Positions 36,835 through 45,991 of a DNA stretch of 64,000 nucleotides are shown here, piece by piece. Origin of the DNA: Clostridia bacterium (GTDB taxonomy: Bacteria > Bacillota_A > Clostridia > Oscillospirales > CAG-272); assembly GCA_017466455.1 (NCBI GenBank), contig JAFTUD010000015.1, forward strand, positions 32,058-96,057, given 5' to 3'. The notes under the pieces were generated by a model. The model was not told where the DNA came from. It saw nothing but the letters and a program-made list of their open reading frames with translations, and searched no databases. The translations under genes were made by a program, and so were the position numbers. Each line of letters opens with the position of its first letter. Position 1 is the first letter of the stretch.

Positions 36835-38598
36835 ATGAAAAAGAAAATTCTATTTATAGTGACACTATGCATAATGCTTATGTGTATGCTTGCAATAGCC
36901 GTGTCTGCTGAAAGTGTGCATAATGCATCCACAGTAAATTATGATGAAACTGTTACTCTTGATGACGGCACTGTCTGCAATCTGTTTGATGAGAATGGTA
37001 ATGCGCTAATTTGGTTTAGAAACGGAGGCGTGCTTCAATCCATTCGTGCAGATGATACAGAGGCGGGCGATGATGGAAACTATGTTTCGTATGTTCTTCC
37101 AAGCGCCGGATATACGTCGTTTTTTGCGAATGTAAACATTCATATCGGCTCAACTAAAATTGAAATCAAGGATATCGTTGTGTTTAATATTATGGATGAC
37201 GATATTAATGCGTATTATACCAATAAAGGTGAGTATAAAGAGGGAAATGAGCCGCTTACTGCGCTTATCGAAACATTTAATAAGGATAATAAAAATAAGA
37301 ACGGTACGATGGCTCTTGAGTATGCATATTTAAGACTCGATACCACATCTCTTGGACAAAAAGCATTTGCAAGATGCACAAAGCTAAAATATGTCAACCT
37401 AGATAAGCTTACACAGTTAACAAACATAGGCTCTGTAAACGATAAATACAATGGCACCTTTAATTATGGAGAGGTTTTTATAGGCTGCACATCACTCTTT
37501 GAAGGCCAAATACTTGACCTTTCAAAAACAAGCTTGACTAGAATGGCAGCCGGTAATGCCGATGGAGGAAACTTTTCCAGTGTTCCTATGATTGGCGTTA
37601 AATTACCGATTAACGGTAGCAATATAACAATTGGTAAAGCCGCATTTAGGTATTGCTCATATTTGAAAACCATATGGATGGGTTCTAATATAGAGGAGAT
37701 TAGTAGAGAGGTCTTTGATGGAACCGCCCTAGAAACCGTTTTCTTTGTGGGAACAGAAACAGAGCTAAGCACAGTAATTTCCAAAATAGCCACAAACTAC
37801 AATCAAACCTTCCTTGAGATGGCTTCTTCCAAAAATATAATTTCATATAATGATTATTTGGCTCTTGCGGACAAGAGTGGAGCACATTTCGTTGTTGATT
37901 ACACCATATGCGCATATAACGGTGGCGTTCACGGAACAATAAGTGCAACAACAAAGCCTTGTGTTGGCGTATGTAGCGTTTGCGATGCAATGGTTGCAAA
38001 TCACAATGATGATACAAACCTTTCTGCAAGCATTATCTATTCTGATTATAGCAAGGAAGGTGCAAAAACAGTAAAGTGTAATAACGAGGGCTGCACATAC
38101 AATGCAACCGAGGAAACACCGGCTTTATTCACCTGCCTCGGCTATTCGGTAGGACCTGATGGCTACTCACTTAAAGCAGGATTTACAATAAACATTGATG
38201 CAGCGAAGGAGTATAAAGAACTTTATCCAAGCTTCACCTTTGGCGCAGTTATAGTAAATGCTAACACAGTATCGTCAAAAGATGCGTTCTTTGTAAATGG
38301 TGTGATAAACCCAAGCGCAAAGGGACTAATGGTTTGTGTTGAGGACTTGCAATATTCAATTTTGAATGTTGATATCAGTAACTTTAGCGCAAGTATAGCC
38401 GATTCTCTTGAACTCGTTGTAGGCCTTTATACAAACGACGGAGAAGGTAATATGACCGTGGCTCAATACATAAACACTGAAAACTATCCAACTGCAAAAG
38501 CATATAGCGATATGTCCCTAAACGCAGTAACCCTTAACCAAGCCCGCCTCGCCCACGGCATGGATGCCCTCGTCCCCCCAACCCCCAATAAAGAATAA
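36835..38598 (+). CDS. Secreted leucine-rich-repeat surface protein, third member
   Basis: A 587-aa exported protein: signal peptide 1-25 (AIAVSAES), BspA-like repeats in the middle (LGQKAFARCTKLKYVNL, IGKAAFRYCSYLKTIWM, SREVFDGTALETVFF), Cys pairs (CVGVCSVC, CNNEGC), and from about 435 a diverged version of the C-terminal module (FTCLGYSVGPDGYSLKAGF). It has its own promoter region and divergent AraC regulator. AAGGAGAT precedes the ATG. Confidence 0.78.
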   Translation: MKKKILFIVTLCIMLMCMLAIAVSAESVHNASTVNYDETVTLDDGTVCNLFDENGNALIWFRNGGVLQSIRADDTEAGDDGNYVSYVLPSAGYTSFFANVNIHIGSTKIEIKDIVVFNIMDDDINAYYTNKGEYKEGNEPLTALIETFNKDNKNKNGTMALEYAYLRLDTTSLGQKAFARCTKLKYVNLDKLTQLTNIGSVNDKYNGTFNYGEVFIGCTSLFEGQILDLSKTSLTRMAAGNADGGNFSSVPMIGVKLPINGSNITIGKAAFRYCSYLKTIWMGSNIEEISREVFDGTALETVFFVGTETELSTVISKIATNYNQTFLEMASSKNIISYNDYLALADKSGAHFVVDYTICAYNGGVHGTISATTKPCVGVCSVCDAMVANHNDDTNLSASIIYSDYSKEGAKTVKCNNEGCTYNATEETPALFTCLGYSVGPDGYSLKAGFTINIDAAKEYKELYPSFTFGAVIVNANTVSSKDAFFVNGVINPSAKGLMVCVEDLQYSILNVDISNFSASIADSLELVVGLYTNDGEGNMTVAQYINTENYPTAKAYSDMSLNAVTLNQARLAHGMDALVPPTPNKE

Positions 38599-38814
38599 TC
38601 AAAACCAAAAAGGACACTCACCGAGTGTCCTTTTGCTTTGTCCATAAAATTCAAATCGATTGTCAGTCTTAGCTGAATAAGCCCTGTCAATGTAGTGCCC
38701 AACAATGGTAATACCATTCCTCTCAGCATAAGCAGTATTCTCGCGAATCTGCCCCTCAATCGACTCCTCTCGCTGATTGTCCGAGGAGTACCTCGCATAA
38801 ATAACACCTCTCAT
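38599..38814 (-). pseudogene. Truncated serine recombinase (N-terminal fragment)
   Basis: From the ATG at 38814 the product matches the start of the full recombinase at 45306 (YARYSSDNQREES, including the catalytic-Ser region) for about 52 residues, then departs after AKTDNR and ends within the preceding terminator region. It lacks the helix-turn-helix, recombinase and zinc-ribbon domains and is a remnant. Confidence 0.85.
38608..38636 (+). terminator. Terminator after third surface protein
   Basis: AAAAGGACACTC / GAGTGTCCTTTT perfect stem, loop ACC. Its sequence resembles the terminators of the other two surface-protein genes. Confidence 0.9.
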
Positions 38815-38902
38815 CTTTCCACCCCCTTCCAAGGCGTCCTGATTGTAGCATACATTCCTAACAATTGCAACACTTAACTGTCGCATTTTTGGTGCATCAT
38901 CG
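38657..38902 (-). repeat. Direct repeat of recombinase 5' end, copy 1
   Basis: About 246 bp collinear with 45149-45394 at roughly 94% identity by eye, covering the recombinase promoter, ribosome site and first codons. Same orientation as the full gene. Confidence 0.9.
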
Positions 38903-38955
38903 TTTTTCTATCTAAATTGTTTTTCAATGACCAAAAATTGCTACGCAAAACAAAG

Positions 38956-39008
38956 AAAAAACGCAGCAAAACCACTCTTTCGTAACGAAATAGTTCGGTT
39001 GCGTTTTT
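38956..39008 (+). terminator. Terminator-like nested hairpin in the island boundary
   Basis: AAAAACGCA pairs with TGCGTTTTT, with an inner perfect hairpin TTTCG-taa-CGAAA. No gene ends here on the + strand, so it may be what is left of a lost gene. The rest of 38903-39150 shows no gene I can support. Confidence 0.5.
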
Positions 39009-39159
39009 CTTGGTGACCCATTCAGAGGCTAAATTGAACTCCTATCGTTCCGCCCTGATTGGATTGATACTTAAGAAAATTCACCTATCGGTTACGGATA
39101 TAAACACTTCAAGAGGTTATCTTGAAGCGCACGCTGCATGTGAAATAAATTTTATATAA

Positions 39160-39193
39160 TCTTTAGTCTGTCTTTAGCGCAGTATGGTACAAT
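39160..39193 (+). promoter_or_regulatory. PhoB-like 7-4-7 direct repeat and -10 element
   Basis: TCTTTAG (39160-39166), four bases, TCTTTAG (39171-39177), then TACAAT (39188-39193) ten bases later in TGGTACAAT context, with no -35 hexamer. This is the layout of OmpR/PhoB-class activated promoters. It lies upstream of the lipoprotein gene next to an OmpR-class two-component system. Confidence 0.6.
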
Positions 39194-39364
39194 CTATTAT
39201 AAAATGGGAAAAGAGTGTTGTAAATGGCGTTTGTAACGGTGTTCAAACGGCACTAGCTGAAATATATGCTCACACCCCTACAAAAGGAAAAGATACTTGA
39301 ATCGATGTCGCCATATATGCAACTTGACAAATATGGATGGACAACAATACGAAAGGAGAATGCT

Positions 39365-41512
39365 ATGAAAACAAGAATATTTGCACTTTTGTTGTGTCTT
39401 GTTCTGCTCCTTGTGGGATGTGGAAACAAGGATGACGGTGGAACGCAAGGAAACGGGGGCGATCCCGATAATAGTGACACGGGAACGCAGGGCGAGGTTG
39501 CCGATCTCGGTGACGATAACAAGACCTTTGGCGAAGATATTGAAGACAAGGGAGCATACGACGGGTATTTTGAGGGCGAGTCCGCCGATATTGTAGTCGA
39601 ATGCGTTTCGGGCACGGATAAAGCGTATAAGCTTGAAGGAACTACGCTGACCTTTACAACCATCGGCGAGGAAACGGTGTATTCCATTTCCGGTACGCTC
39701 AGAGGAAACATTGTCATTGATGTTGGCGAGGGCTACAAATTCGATTTGGAACTTCACGGACTTTCTCTCATCTGTAATTCTACGAACCCTATCACCGTAA
39801 TTGGTGGTGACGAGGTTGCAATCAAGGCGAAAAAGGATACGAAAAACTATATTTACGATATGAGAGCAGCCATTGATACGACGAACGAAACACTCTATTC
39901 GGGAGCAATTCATTCCGAAGTTGACCTTGAGATCGGTGGCAAGGGAGAGTTGACCGTTATTTCCGAGAATAATAACGGTATTCACTCTAAGGACGATCTG
40001 CGGGTTAAGAACCTCACGCTCTTTGTTGCATCTATCGACAATTCGCTCAAGGGTAACGACTGCGTGGAATTGTTGGACTGCAACACCACTCTCATCGCTT
40101 CGGGTGGCGATTGCATCAAGACCTCAAACAGCGATATTTTAGAAAAAGGCAACCAGCGCGGAAGTATCAGCATTGTTGGCGGTACGCATACACTTTACGC
40201 CGCCTGCGACGGTATTGATGCGGCATATAATGTGACGGTTGACGATAGCGCAACCGTGTTAAACATCTATACCGATAAATACTCCAACTATTCAAAGGAG
40301 GTAACGGCGAACTCGTCTGACACTAACTATATTCGTTTCACAAGCAATAAGTATTACTATTCGGTTAAATATTATAACTCCGATACCGACTACGTTTGGG
40401 TAAACGCCGAGTATCACTCCAAGGTTTCGGGTAGTCGCACCACCTATTATTACTATTCCTATCCCAAAATGCCCGACTATGCAAAGCAGCAGTTCTTTAT
40501 TTATGACAGTGCAGATAAGCAAGGACAGGAGGATGATTGCCTGACAAAATCCGATTATCTAACACCCAACAGTGGCTCGGATACCTTCGCATTAACGCAA
40601 TCTTATAACGGTCTTTCTTATCAGTGGACGAATTACACTACCAAAATTCAAGAAAGCGGATGGGGTGGAGGTCCGGGCGGATTCGGCGGAGGTCCCGGAG
40701 GAATGGGCGACGGAAACTCAGATAAGGGTGATCACTCTACCAAGGGCATCAAAGCGGCGAATGAGATCGTAATTAACGCAGGCACGATCAATATCAAGTC
40801 CTATGACGACGCTATCCACGCGAACAACGATACAACGCTTGAAAACGGAGCGACGGCTCTTGGAAATGTAACAATAAACGGCGGAAATATCACCGCATAC
40901 TCAAACGATGACGGACTTCACGCTGACGGAACGCTCAATATCAAAGCGGGTACGGTCAGCGTAACCAATGCTTACGAAGGACTTGAAGGAACGCAGGTGA
41001 ACATTTCGGGCGGTTATGTTTCGGTCAATTCTAAGGACGACGGCATTAACGCCACTACCACGACGGGAACGGCAATCGCTATCAGCGGAGGTACAGTATA
41101 TATTTACTGTACGGGTGATGGCATCGACTCCAACAGCCGTGCTTCCTATCAGGGAATCGTCTTTTCGGGAGGCAATACTGTGGTTATCTCTAACTCAAAC
41201 GGAAACTCCGCTATCGACACTGAGCAGGGCTACGCTTATGAGGGCGGTGCTGTAATCGCTATTATGCCTCGCGGCGGTATGTCAAGCGAAGCTACCCATT
41301 GTCAGAATTTCTCAAGCGTTGGAAAATCCACTCAAATGTCCTTGACCAAGGATAGCTATCTTGTAGCAGAGATCGGTGGCGGTACAGCAACGATCAAAAT
41401 GCCTGCTTCAATCAATGCACTCGTTATTACGCTTGGGGATAGCTCGCCGAGTATTACAACCGAATCCTCGGTAAATGTAACGCTCGATGAAAACGGTGTG
41501 GCTTGGAATTAA
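39365..41512 (+). CDS. Carbohydrate-binding (DUF4353/Cthe_2159-type) beta-helix lipoprotein
   Basis: A 715-aa surface lipoprotein: signal peptide with lipobox LLVGC (Cys19), an acidic Asp/Gly/Asn linker, then beta-helix repeats (NGIHSKDDLRVKN, NDDGLHADGTLNIKAG, SKDDGINATTTTGTAIAISG) and a Gly-rich insert (GGGPGGFGGGPGGMG near residue 437). This is the pattern of Cthe_2159-like proteins, which bind acidic polysaccharides such as polygalacturonate. The ATG at 39365 is preferred (GAAAGGAG upstream, starts the signal peptide); an in-frame ATG 33 codons earlier would bury it. Base composition is visibly more GC-rich than the flanks. Followed by a two-component system that may sense the same ligand. 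Confidence 0.82.
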   Translation: MKTRIFALLLCLVLLLVGCGNKDDGGTQGNGGDPDNSDTGTQGEVADLGDDNKTFGEDIEDKGAYDGYFEGESADIVVECVSGTDKAYKLEGTTLTFTTIGEETVYSISGTLRGNIVIDVGEGYKFDLELHGLSLICNSTNPITVIGGDEVAIKAKKDTKNYIYDMRAAIDTTNETLYSGAIHSEVDLEIGGKGELTVISENNNGIHSKDDLRVKNLTLFVASIDNSLKGNDCVELLDCNTTLIASGGDCIKTSNSDILEKGNQRGSISIVGGTHTLYAACDGIDAAYNVTVDDSATVLNIYTDKYSNYSKEVTANSSDTNYIRFTSNKYYYSVKYYNSDTDYVWVNAEYHSKVSGSRTTYYYYSYPKMPDYAKQQFFIYDSADKQGQEDDCLTKSDYLTPNSGSDTFALTQSYNGLSYQWTNYTTKIQESGWGGGPGGFGGGPGGMGDGNSDKGDHSTKGIKAANEIVINAGTINIKSYDDAIHANNDTTLENGATALGNVTINGGNITAYSNDDGLHADGTLNIKAGTVSVTNAYEGLEGTQVNISGGYVSVNSKDDGINATTTTGTAIAISGGTVYIYCTGDGIDSNSRASYQGIVFSGGNTVVISNSNGNSAIDTEQGYAYEGGAVIAIMPRGGMSSEATHCQNFSSVGKSTQMSLTKDSYLVAEIGGGTATIKMPASINALVITLGDSSPSITTESSVNVTLDENGVAWN

Positions 41513-41522
41513 CAATATTAAC

Positions 41523-41551
41523 TTGAAATAAGAGGCAATAAATGGTATAAT
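41523..41551 (+). promoter_or_regulatory. Promoter of the two-component system
   Basis: TTGAAA (41523-41528), 17-bp spacer, TATAAT (41546-41551) preceded by TGG. Only 11 bp after the lipoprotein stop, so the regulators have an independent promoter. Confidence 0.7.
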
Positions 41552-41583
41552 CTTTGTAAGAAAAATCGAAAGGAGGCGCGGAT

Positions 41584-42258
41584 ATGCGTATACTGATCGC
41601 AGAGGACGACACACGATTACTCAAAAGCCTTGTGCATATATTTGAACTCAATCACTATGCCGTTGACGGAGTGGATAACGGCTTGGATGCCTTTGACTTT
41701 GCCTGCTCAGACGAATACGACGGACTCGTGCTTGATATTATGATGCCCGGTATGGACGGCGTGACCTTGCTGAAAAAGCTCCGTACGAACGGTATCACCA
41801 CGCCTGCGCTCTTTCTGACTGCGAGAACCGAGATCGACCAAAGGATCGAAGGACTCGACGCAGGGGCTGACGATTATCTCCCCAAGCCCTTCTCCATGGG
41901 TGAGCTGCTTGCCCGTGTCCGTGCGATGCTTCGCAGAAAAGACAACTTTACCCCCGATATGCTGACCTTCGGTGCGCTTTCTCTCAACCGTTCCACCTAT
42001 GAGCTTGTGTGCGGAGGAAGGACACAGCCACTCAGCGGCAAGGAATTTCAAGTGATGGAGATGTTGATGCAGAACCCGAACGCCATTATTACCGCCGAGC
42101 ATCTCATCACGCACATTTGGGGCTGGAATACGGACGTGGATACGAGCGTGGTTTGGGTGCATATATCCAACATCCGCAAAAAACTTGAAGGTCTTTCAGC
42201 ACCCGTGACCATTAAATTCGTGCGAAAAGCTGGATATATGTTGGAGGCGACCATATGA
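41584..42258 (+). CDS. OmpR/PhoB-class response regulator
   Basis: A 224-aa regulator: receiver domain (MRILIAEDD with acidic pocket, phosphoacceptor Asp in LVLDIMMPGMDG near residue 51, Lys in YLPKPF near 101) and a C-terminal winged helix (SGKEFQVMEMLM...VVWVHISNIRKKL...VRKAGYML). It overlaps the sensor kinase by 4 bp (ATGA), so the two are translated together. Likely binds the 7-4-7 repeat upstream of the lipoprotein gene. Confidence 0.95.
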   Translation: MRILIAEDDTRLLKSLVHIFELNHYAVDGVDNGLDAFDFACSDEYDGLVLDIMMPGMDGVTLLKKLRTNGITTPALFLTARTEIDQRIEGLDAGADDYLPKPFSMGELLARVRAMLRRKDNFTPDMLTFGALSLNRSTYELVCGGRTQPLSGKEFQVMEMLMQNPNAIITAEHLITHIWGWNTDVDTSVVWVHISNIRKKLEGLSAPVTIKFVRKAGYMLEATI

Positions 42259-43496
42259 TTTACAGACTTCAGCGCAGATTCATTTTGATAAGTACGGCAG
42301 CGGTTCTGACTGTTATTGCTTTGGTGTTCGGTGTCATTCTCGTTCTCAATATATCCTCAATGAACAGGAATATGGATATGCTGGCAGATCGAGTATCCGA
42401 GGGTGGCGGCAGTTTCCCGGGTTCTTTCGATGAAAAGCCACCGATAGATAACAAGCTTCCACCCAAAAATGAGCCGAATTTTGAGTTTATCACACCCGAA
42501 ACACCGTTTTCCACACGCCACTTTACCGTATTTTTTGATAAAAAGGGGGAGGTAGCGAGAACCAATACCGAGTCGATCTACGCCATTGACGAGGATACGG
42601 CAATCGAGTACGCCGAAAAAGCAATGGCGGACGGCGATGAGCGCGGTTGGATATCGAGCTACCGTTACAAGATCTTTTCTACCGATCTCGGTATGGGCGT
42701 TGTGTTCGTGGACGGCAGTATGAGCCGAACCGTCTTGATGCAATCCACAACCATTGCCGGTTTCGTTCTTTTCGGCTGTGCCGCACTCGTGCTGATGCTG
42801 ATATTCCTACTATCGAAAAGAGCGGTAAAACCGATTGCCGAGAGCTACGAAAAGCAGAAGCAATTTGTGACCGATGCAAACCACGAGCTCAAAACCCCTT
42901 TAACCTTGATTATGGCAAATGTTGAAATCGCCGAGCTTGAGCTGGGTAAAAACGAATGGCTTGACGATATTCGCGCAGAAGGACACAGAATGACCGAGCT
43001 TGTAAATCAGCTCGTCGCGCTCTCCCGTATGGATGAGGACGGTCATAAAATGAACGTGACCGAGGTATACTTTGGCGAGCTTGTTGCCGATACGGTTTCC
43101 GAGTTCGAGCCGCTTGCCAAGGAGCGCGGAAAGGCGCTTACCGCAAGCGTTGACAAGGAAACATCCTATCTCGGTGATGAAGCACTGTTACACCGACTTG
43201 TCGGCATTCTGATGGACAACGCCATTAAGTATTGTGATCAGGGCGGTGAGATCAGCGTTACGCTTCGCCACGGCAGACAAATCGTACTTACGGTTGAAAA
43301 CACCTATGCAGCCGTTGGTGAGATAGAGTTGAATCGCCTGTTCGACCGCTTCTACCGTGCAGATAAAGCAAGAAAATTCACGGGCGGCTACGGTGTAGGA
43401 CTTTCAATGGCAAAAGCAATCGTCGAAAAGCACAAGGGAGAGATCACAGCGTATAAGAAGGACGGTACGCATATTGGATTTAAGGTTGTGTTGTAA
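42255..43496 (+). CDS. Sensor histidine kinase
   Basis: A 413-aa membrane kinase: TM1 at about 10-32, an extracellular loop rich in Pro/Gly/Glu (about 33-160; SFPGSFDEKPPIDNKLPPKNEP), TM2 at about 165-187, the HisKA box FVTDANHELKTPLTLI (phospho-His near 214), and HATPase_c motifs (GILMDNAIKYCDQGG N-box, YGVGLSMAKAIVEKHKG G-box). Pairs with the overlapping response regulator. Signal unknown; neighbour suggests an acidic polysaccharide or envelope signal. Confidence 0.95.
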   Translation: MIYRLQRRFILISTAAVLTVIALVFGVILVLNISSMNRNMDMLADRVSEGGGSFPGSFDEKPPIDNKLPPKNEPNFEFITPETPFSTRHFTVFFDKKGEVARTNTESIYAIDEDTAIEYAEKAMADGDERGWISSYRYKIFSTDLGMGVVFVDGSMSRTVLMQSTTIAGFVLFGCAALVLMLIFLLSKRAVKPIAESYEKQKQFVTDANHELKTPLTLIMANVEIAELELGKNEWLDDIRAEGHRMTELVNQLVALSRMDEDGHKMNVTEVYFGELVADTVSEFEPLAKERGKALTASVDKETSYLGDEALLHRLVGILMDNAIKYCDQGGEISVTLRHGRQIVLTVENTYAAVGEIELNRLFDRFYRADKARKFTGGYGVGLSMAKAIVEKHKGEITAYKKDGTHIGFKVVL

Positions 43497-43589
43497 ATGA
43501 AAAAACACCTTGCTAATATAATCACCTGTCTTCGCATCATAGGCAGCGTTGTATGACCATAAGATAAACAGCATTTATTCCACGGAACA

Positions 43590-43702
43590 ATTGACAAGAG
43601 CCTCCTCGGAATGTGTAGTCAGGCAAAGAGCCAACTGCATAGCCGAGGACGGCTTTTTTGTTTGCCTCGGCAAAAGCCTAACACATTCCTACTCTTGTCA
43701 AT
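43590..43702. repeat. 113-bp imperfect inverted-repeat element (long hairpin)
   Basis: Nested arms: ATTGACAAGAG / CTCTTGTCAAT, GGAATGTGT / ACACATTCC, AGGC / GCCT and GCCGAGG / CCTCGGC. It lies between the kinase and the recombinase, whose reading frame ends inside it. It could be a MITE-like insertion or a strong structured terminator. Confidence 0.65.
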
Positions 43703-45306
43703 CGTCTTTCGCGGCATAAAAGCTGATAATAGACCACTTTCCAAGAATAGCCGAGCATTCCCCAAAGCAGAAAAACAAACAGAAAAGAAAAAAGACCTAT
43801 ATCAAACACTGTTAGGTGTTCAATATGGGTTAGGATTGGTGACCTTGTTTGCTTGGAAACCGAACTATGTATTTCTACCGAGGAAATTTCCTCGGTAGTT
43901 TTTATTGTTACTGATTCATTTTCGTAGTTGAAGGTGATTACGATTTTGTCGTCGTAGAGAATAATGCAGTTGACTAAAGAATCAACCAATTTCTCGCGAT
44001 TTCTAAGGCTTGTCAGGTCTAAGCTCTTGTACTTTTGAAGAGTGAAGAGAATAAACTCCTTGGTTAGCTTAGGTCGCCTTGCTTCTTCCTCACGAATAGC
44101 ACTTTGCAACCTTTTGGCGTCCTCTTCAAGCTCCTCAAGTCGAGCTTGTGTAGAGCTTGTAACAACGCCCTTTTCAATAGCCCTTACAAGATTGTCAATA
44201 GACCTTTGCGTTCCTCTTAATTGCCCCTCTAAAACAGCGATAGCATTCTCATCGCACTTGTATAGGTCCATAATTGAATCGGCAATCTTGTTAAGCATTG
44301 CATCATCCATGAGTAGCTCCATAATCTTGCCAATAACAAGATCCTCAATCCAAGATTTTTTTACAGCCTTCTTGTCGCATAAGCGTTCCTTTTTATTGTA
44401 GCACCTGTAATAGCGATAAACCGTTCCGTTGCTCTTTTTAGCACAATCTCCGTGCATCATCGCCTTGCACTTGCCACAGAACAATTTAGTGCCAAGAATA
44501 TACTTCTCCTTAGCACGGAATCGCCCTGCAATTCTGTGGTTTCTTTCGTGCTTTTTATTAACCCTGTCAAATAACTCATAGTTAATTAAAGCAGGAAAAG
44601 CATCAGGAATAACAACATCACCGTGAAAGTATTCACCAATGTAGTGTCTGTTCTTGATAATGCTCCCAATAGAATTGCGATTAAATGGCCGCCCAACACC
44701 ATTTTTGATGCCACGCCTGTTTAGGTCGTCAATAATGTCAACCATTCTGTCGCCATTGTCATACCTCGTAAAAATCTCCACAATGATAGGAGCAGTTTCA
44801 GGATCAATTTGATAATGCCGTTCCTCATCAATCTTAAAGCCAAGAGGAACAATTCCACCATTGTAAACGCATTTGAGAGCATTTTCCTTCATACCTCTTG
44901 AAACCTTTTCTGAAAGGTCAGCAGAGTAGTACTCAGCCATTCCCTCAAGCACAGCCTCAAGAATAATTCCCTCAGCACCCTGAGAAATCGCTTCAGTTGC
45001 CGATATAACACGCACATCATTCTTCTTAAGAAGCATCTTGTATCTTGCCGAATCATAACGATTACGAGCAAACCTGTCAAGCTTCCACACAATGATAACA
45101 TCAAAGCCATGTCTTGCACTGTCCTTAATCATTCGCTGAAACTCAGGACGATTGTCAGTCTTAGCCGAATAAGCCCTGTCAATGTAATGCCCAACAATGG
45201 TAATGCCATTCCTCTCAGCATAAGCAGTATTCTCACGAATCTGCCCCTCAATCGACTCCTCTCGCTGATTGTCCGAGGAGTACCTCGCATAAATAACACC
45301 TCTCAT
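43678..45306 (-). CDS. Large serine recombinase (resolvase/invertase family)
   Basis: A 542-aa site-specific recombinase: N-terminal catalytic domain (YARYSSDNQREES with the nucleophilic Ser, then VWKLDRFARNRYD), recombinase domain (YHYIGEYFHGDVVIPDAFPALI region), zinc ribbon (CGKCKAMMHGDC...CYNKKERLC) and coiled coil (LRGTQRSIDNLVRAIEKG...). Such enzymes integrate and excise mobile elements. The ATG at 45306 has GAAGGGGG upstream; longer reading upstream overlaps the promoter. The last ~45 residues look like read-through into foreign sequence (hydrophobic FSFLFVFLLWG), so the C terminus may be altered. A truncated paralogue lies at 38599. Confidence 0.9.
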   Translation of the reverse strand: MRGVIYARYSSDNQREESIEGQIRENTAYAERNGITIVGHYIDRAYSAKTDNRPEFQRMIKDSARHGFDVIIVWKLDRFARNRYDSARYKMLLKKNDVRVISATEAISQGAEGIILEAVLEGMAEYYSADLSEKVSRGMKENALKCVYNGGIVPLGFKIDEERHYQIDPETAPIIVEIFTRYDNGDRMVDIIDDLNRRGIKNGVGRPFNRNSIGSIIKNRHYIGEYFHGDVVIPDAFPALINYELFDRVNKKHERNHRIAGRFRAKEKYILGTKLFCGKCKAMMHGDCAKKSNGTVYRYYRCYNKKERLCDKKAVKKSWIEDLVIGKIMELLMDDAMLNKIADSIMDLYKCDENAIAVLEGQLRGTQRSIDNLVRAIEKGVVTSSTQARLEELEEDAKRLQSAIREEEARRPKLTKEFILFTLQKYKSLDLTSLRNREKLVDSLVNCIILYDDKIVITFNYENESVTIKTTEEISSVEIHSSVSKQTRSPILTHIEHLTVFDIGLFSFLFVFLLWGMLGYSWKVVYYQLLCRERRLTRVGMC

Positions 45307-45394
45307 CTTTCCACCCCCTTCCAAGGTGTCCTGATTGTAACATACATTCCCAACAATTGCAACCCCAAACTGTCGCACTTTTGGTACATCATCA
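45149..45394 (-). repeat. Direct repeat of recombinase 5' end, copy 2
   Basis: Partner of 38657-38902; 6492 bp apart, same orientation, no indels noticed. Confidence 0.9.
45334..45362 (-). promoter_or_regulatory. Recombinase promoter
   Basis: TTGCAA (45362-45357), 17-bp spacer, TACAAT (45339-45334) on the minus strand; TSS would be about 20 bp before the ATG. Confidence 0.65.
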
Positions 45395-45490
45395 CTATTC
45401 ACACAAAATTCCTCACATACTGTCCAAAAATAACACCACTGTAGACAAAGAAATGACTGAAAAAAAGTGAAATTATCTGCAAAATATCTA

Positions 45491-45519
45491 TTTACAAATA
45501 ACAAGTTTTATGATACAAT
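45491..45519 (+). promoter_or_regulatory. Promoter of the 61-aa gene
   Basis: TTTACA (45491-45496), 17-bp spacer, TACAAT (45514-45519). Confidence 0.6.
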
Positions 45520-45596
45520 AATGTCGCCATAACCACCAACCAACCCCTCTAATCTGCATATGCTAATCTCCTTTCAAATTCCTAAAGGAGGAAAAT

Positions 45597-45782
45597 ATGA
45601 AAACTAATGAAGAATTAGAAATAGAATACAAACAATTCTGTGCAAAAGTTGCAAAGGCAAGTAAAGATTTTGTCGACGCTTATAATGAGTTGTCAGTGCA
45701 AAATCAACAACGTTTCAAACAAAATATGAAGAATGTACTACCTGTAGCTTTAATTGATTTGTATCGCAATTTGAATAGTTAA
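45597..45782 (+). CDS. Hypothetical small helical protein
   Basis: A 61-aa protein with good AAAGGAGG ribosome site, its own promoter and terminator. Mostly charged and helical (ELEIEYKQFCAKVAKASKDF...). I do not recognise a family. It stands alone just outside the recombinase, at the edge of the defence block. Confidence 0.6.
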   Translation: MKTNEELEIEYKQFCAKVAKASKDFVDAYNELSVQNQQRFKQNMKNVLPVALIDLYRNLNS

Positions 45783-45793
45783 AAACATCAAGG

Positions 45794-45824
45794 AAGACCA
45801 TACCTTTAAGGTGTGGTCTTTTTT
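45794..45824 (+). terminator. Terminator after the 61-aa gene
   Basis: AAGACCATACC / GGTGTGGTCTT (one G-U) then TTTTTT. Confidence 0.9.
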
Positions 45825-45991
45825 GTTATTTTAAAAAATCAAATGTCGTAATTTTGGTACAGCACAAGCTTTACAATATTAAAAATATATGTTAAAATAG
45901 TGTAAAATAAAATCGAGGAAAATATTGTACATATAAAATTTGCGGAAATAGAAAAAATTAAAAGTTCTTGTAATTTATTTCATCAAAAACC

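Noticed and set aside
39278..39985. A 235-codon open frame antisense to the lipoprotein gene
   Set aside because: Sense strand encodes a signal peptide, lipobox and beta-helix repeats; the antisense product has no ordered motif.
43611..43898. A 95-codon + strand frame opposite the recombinase 3' end
   Set aside because: It is within the inverted-repeat element and palindrome and has no ribosome site or homology that I recognise.
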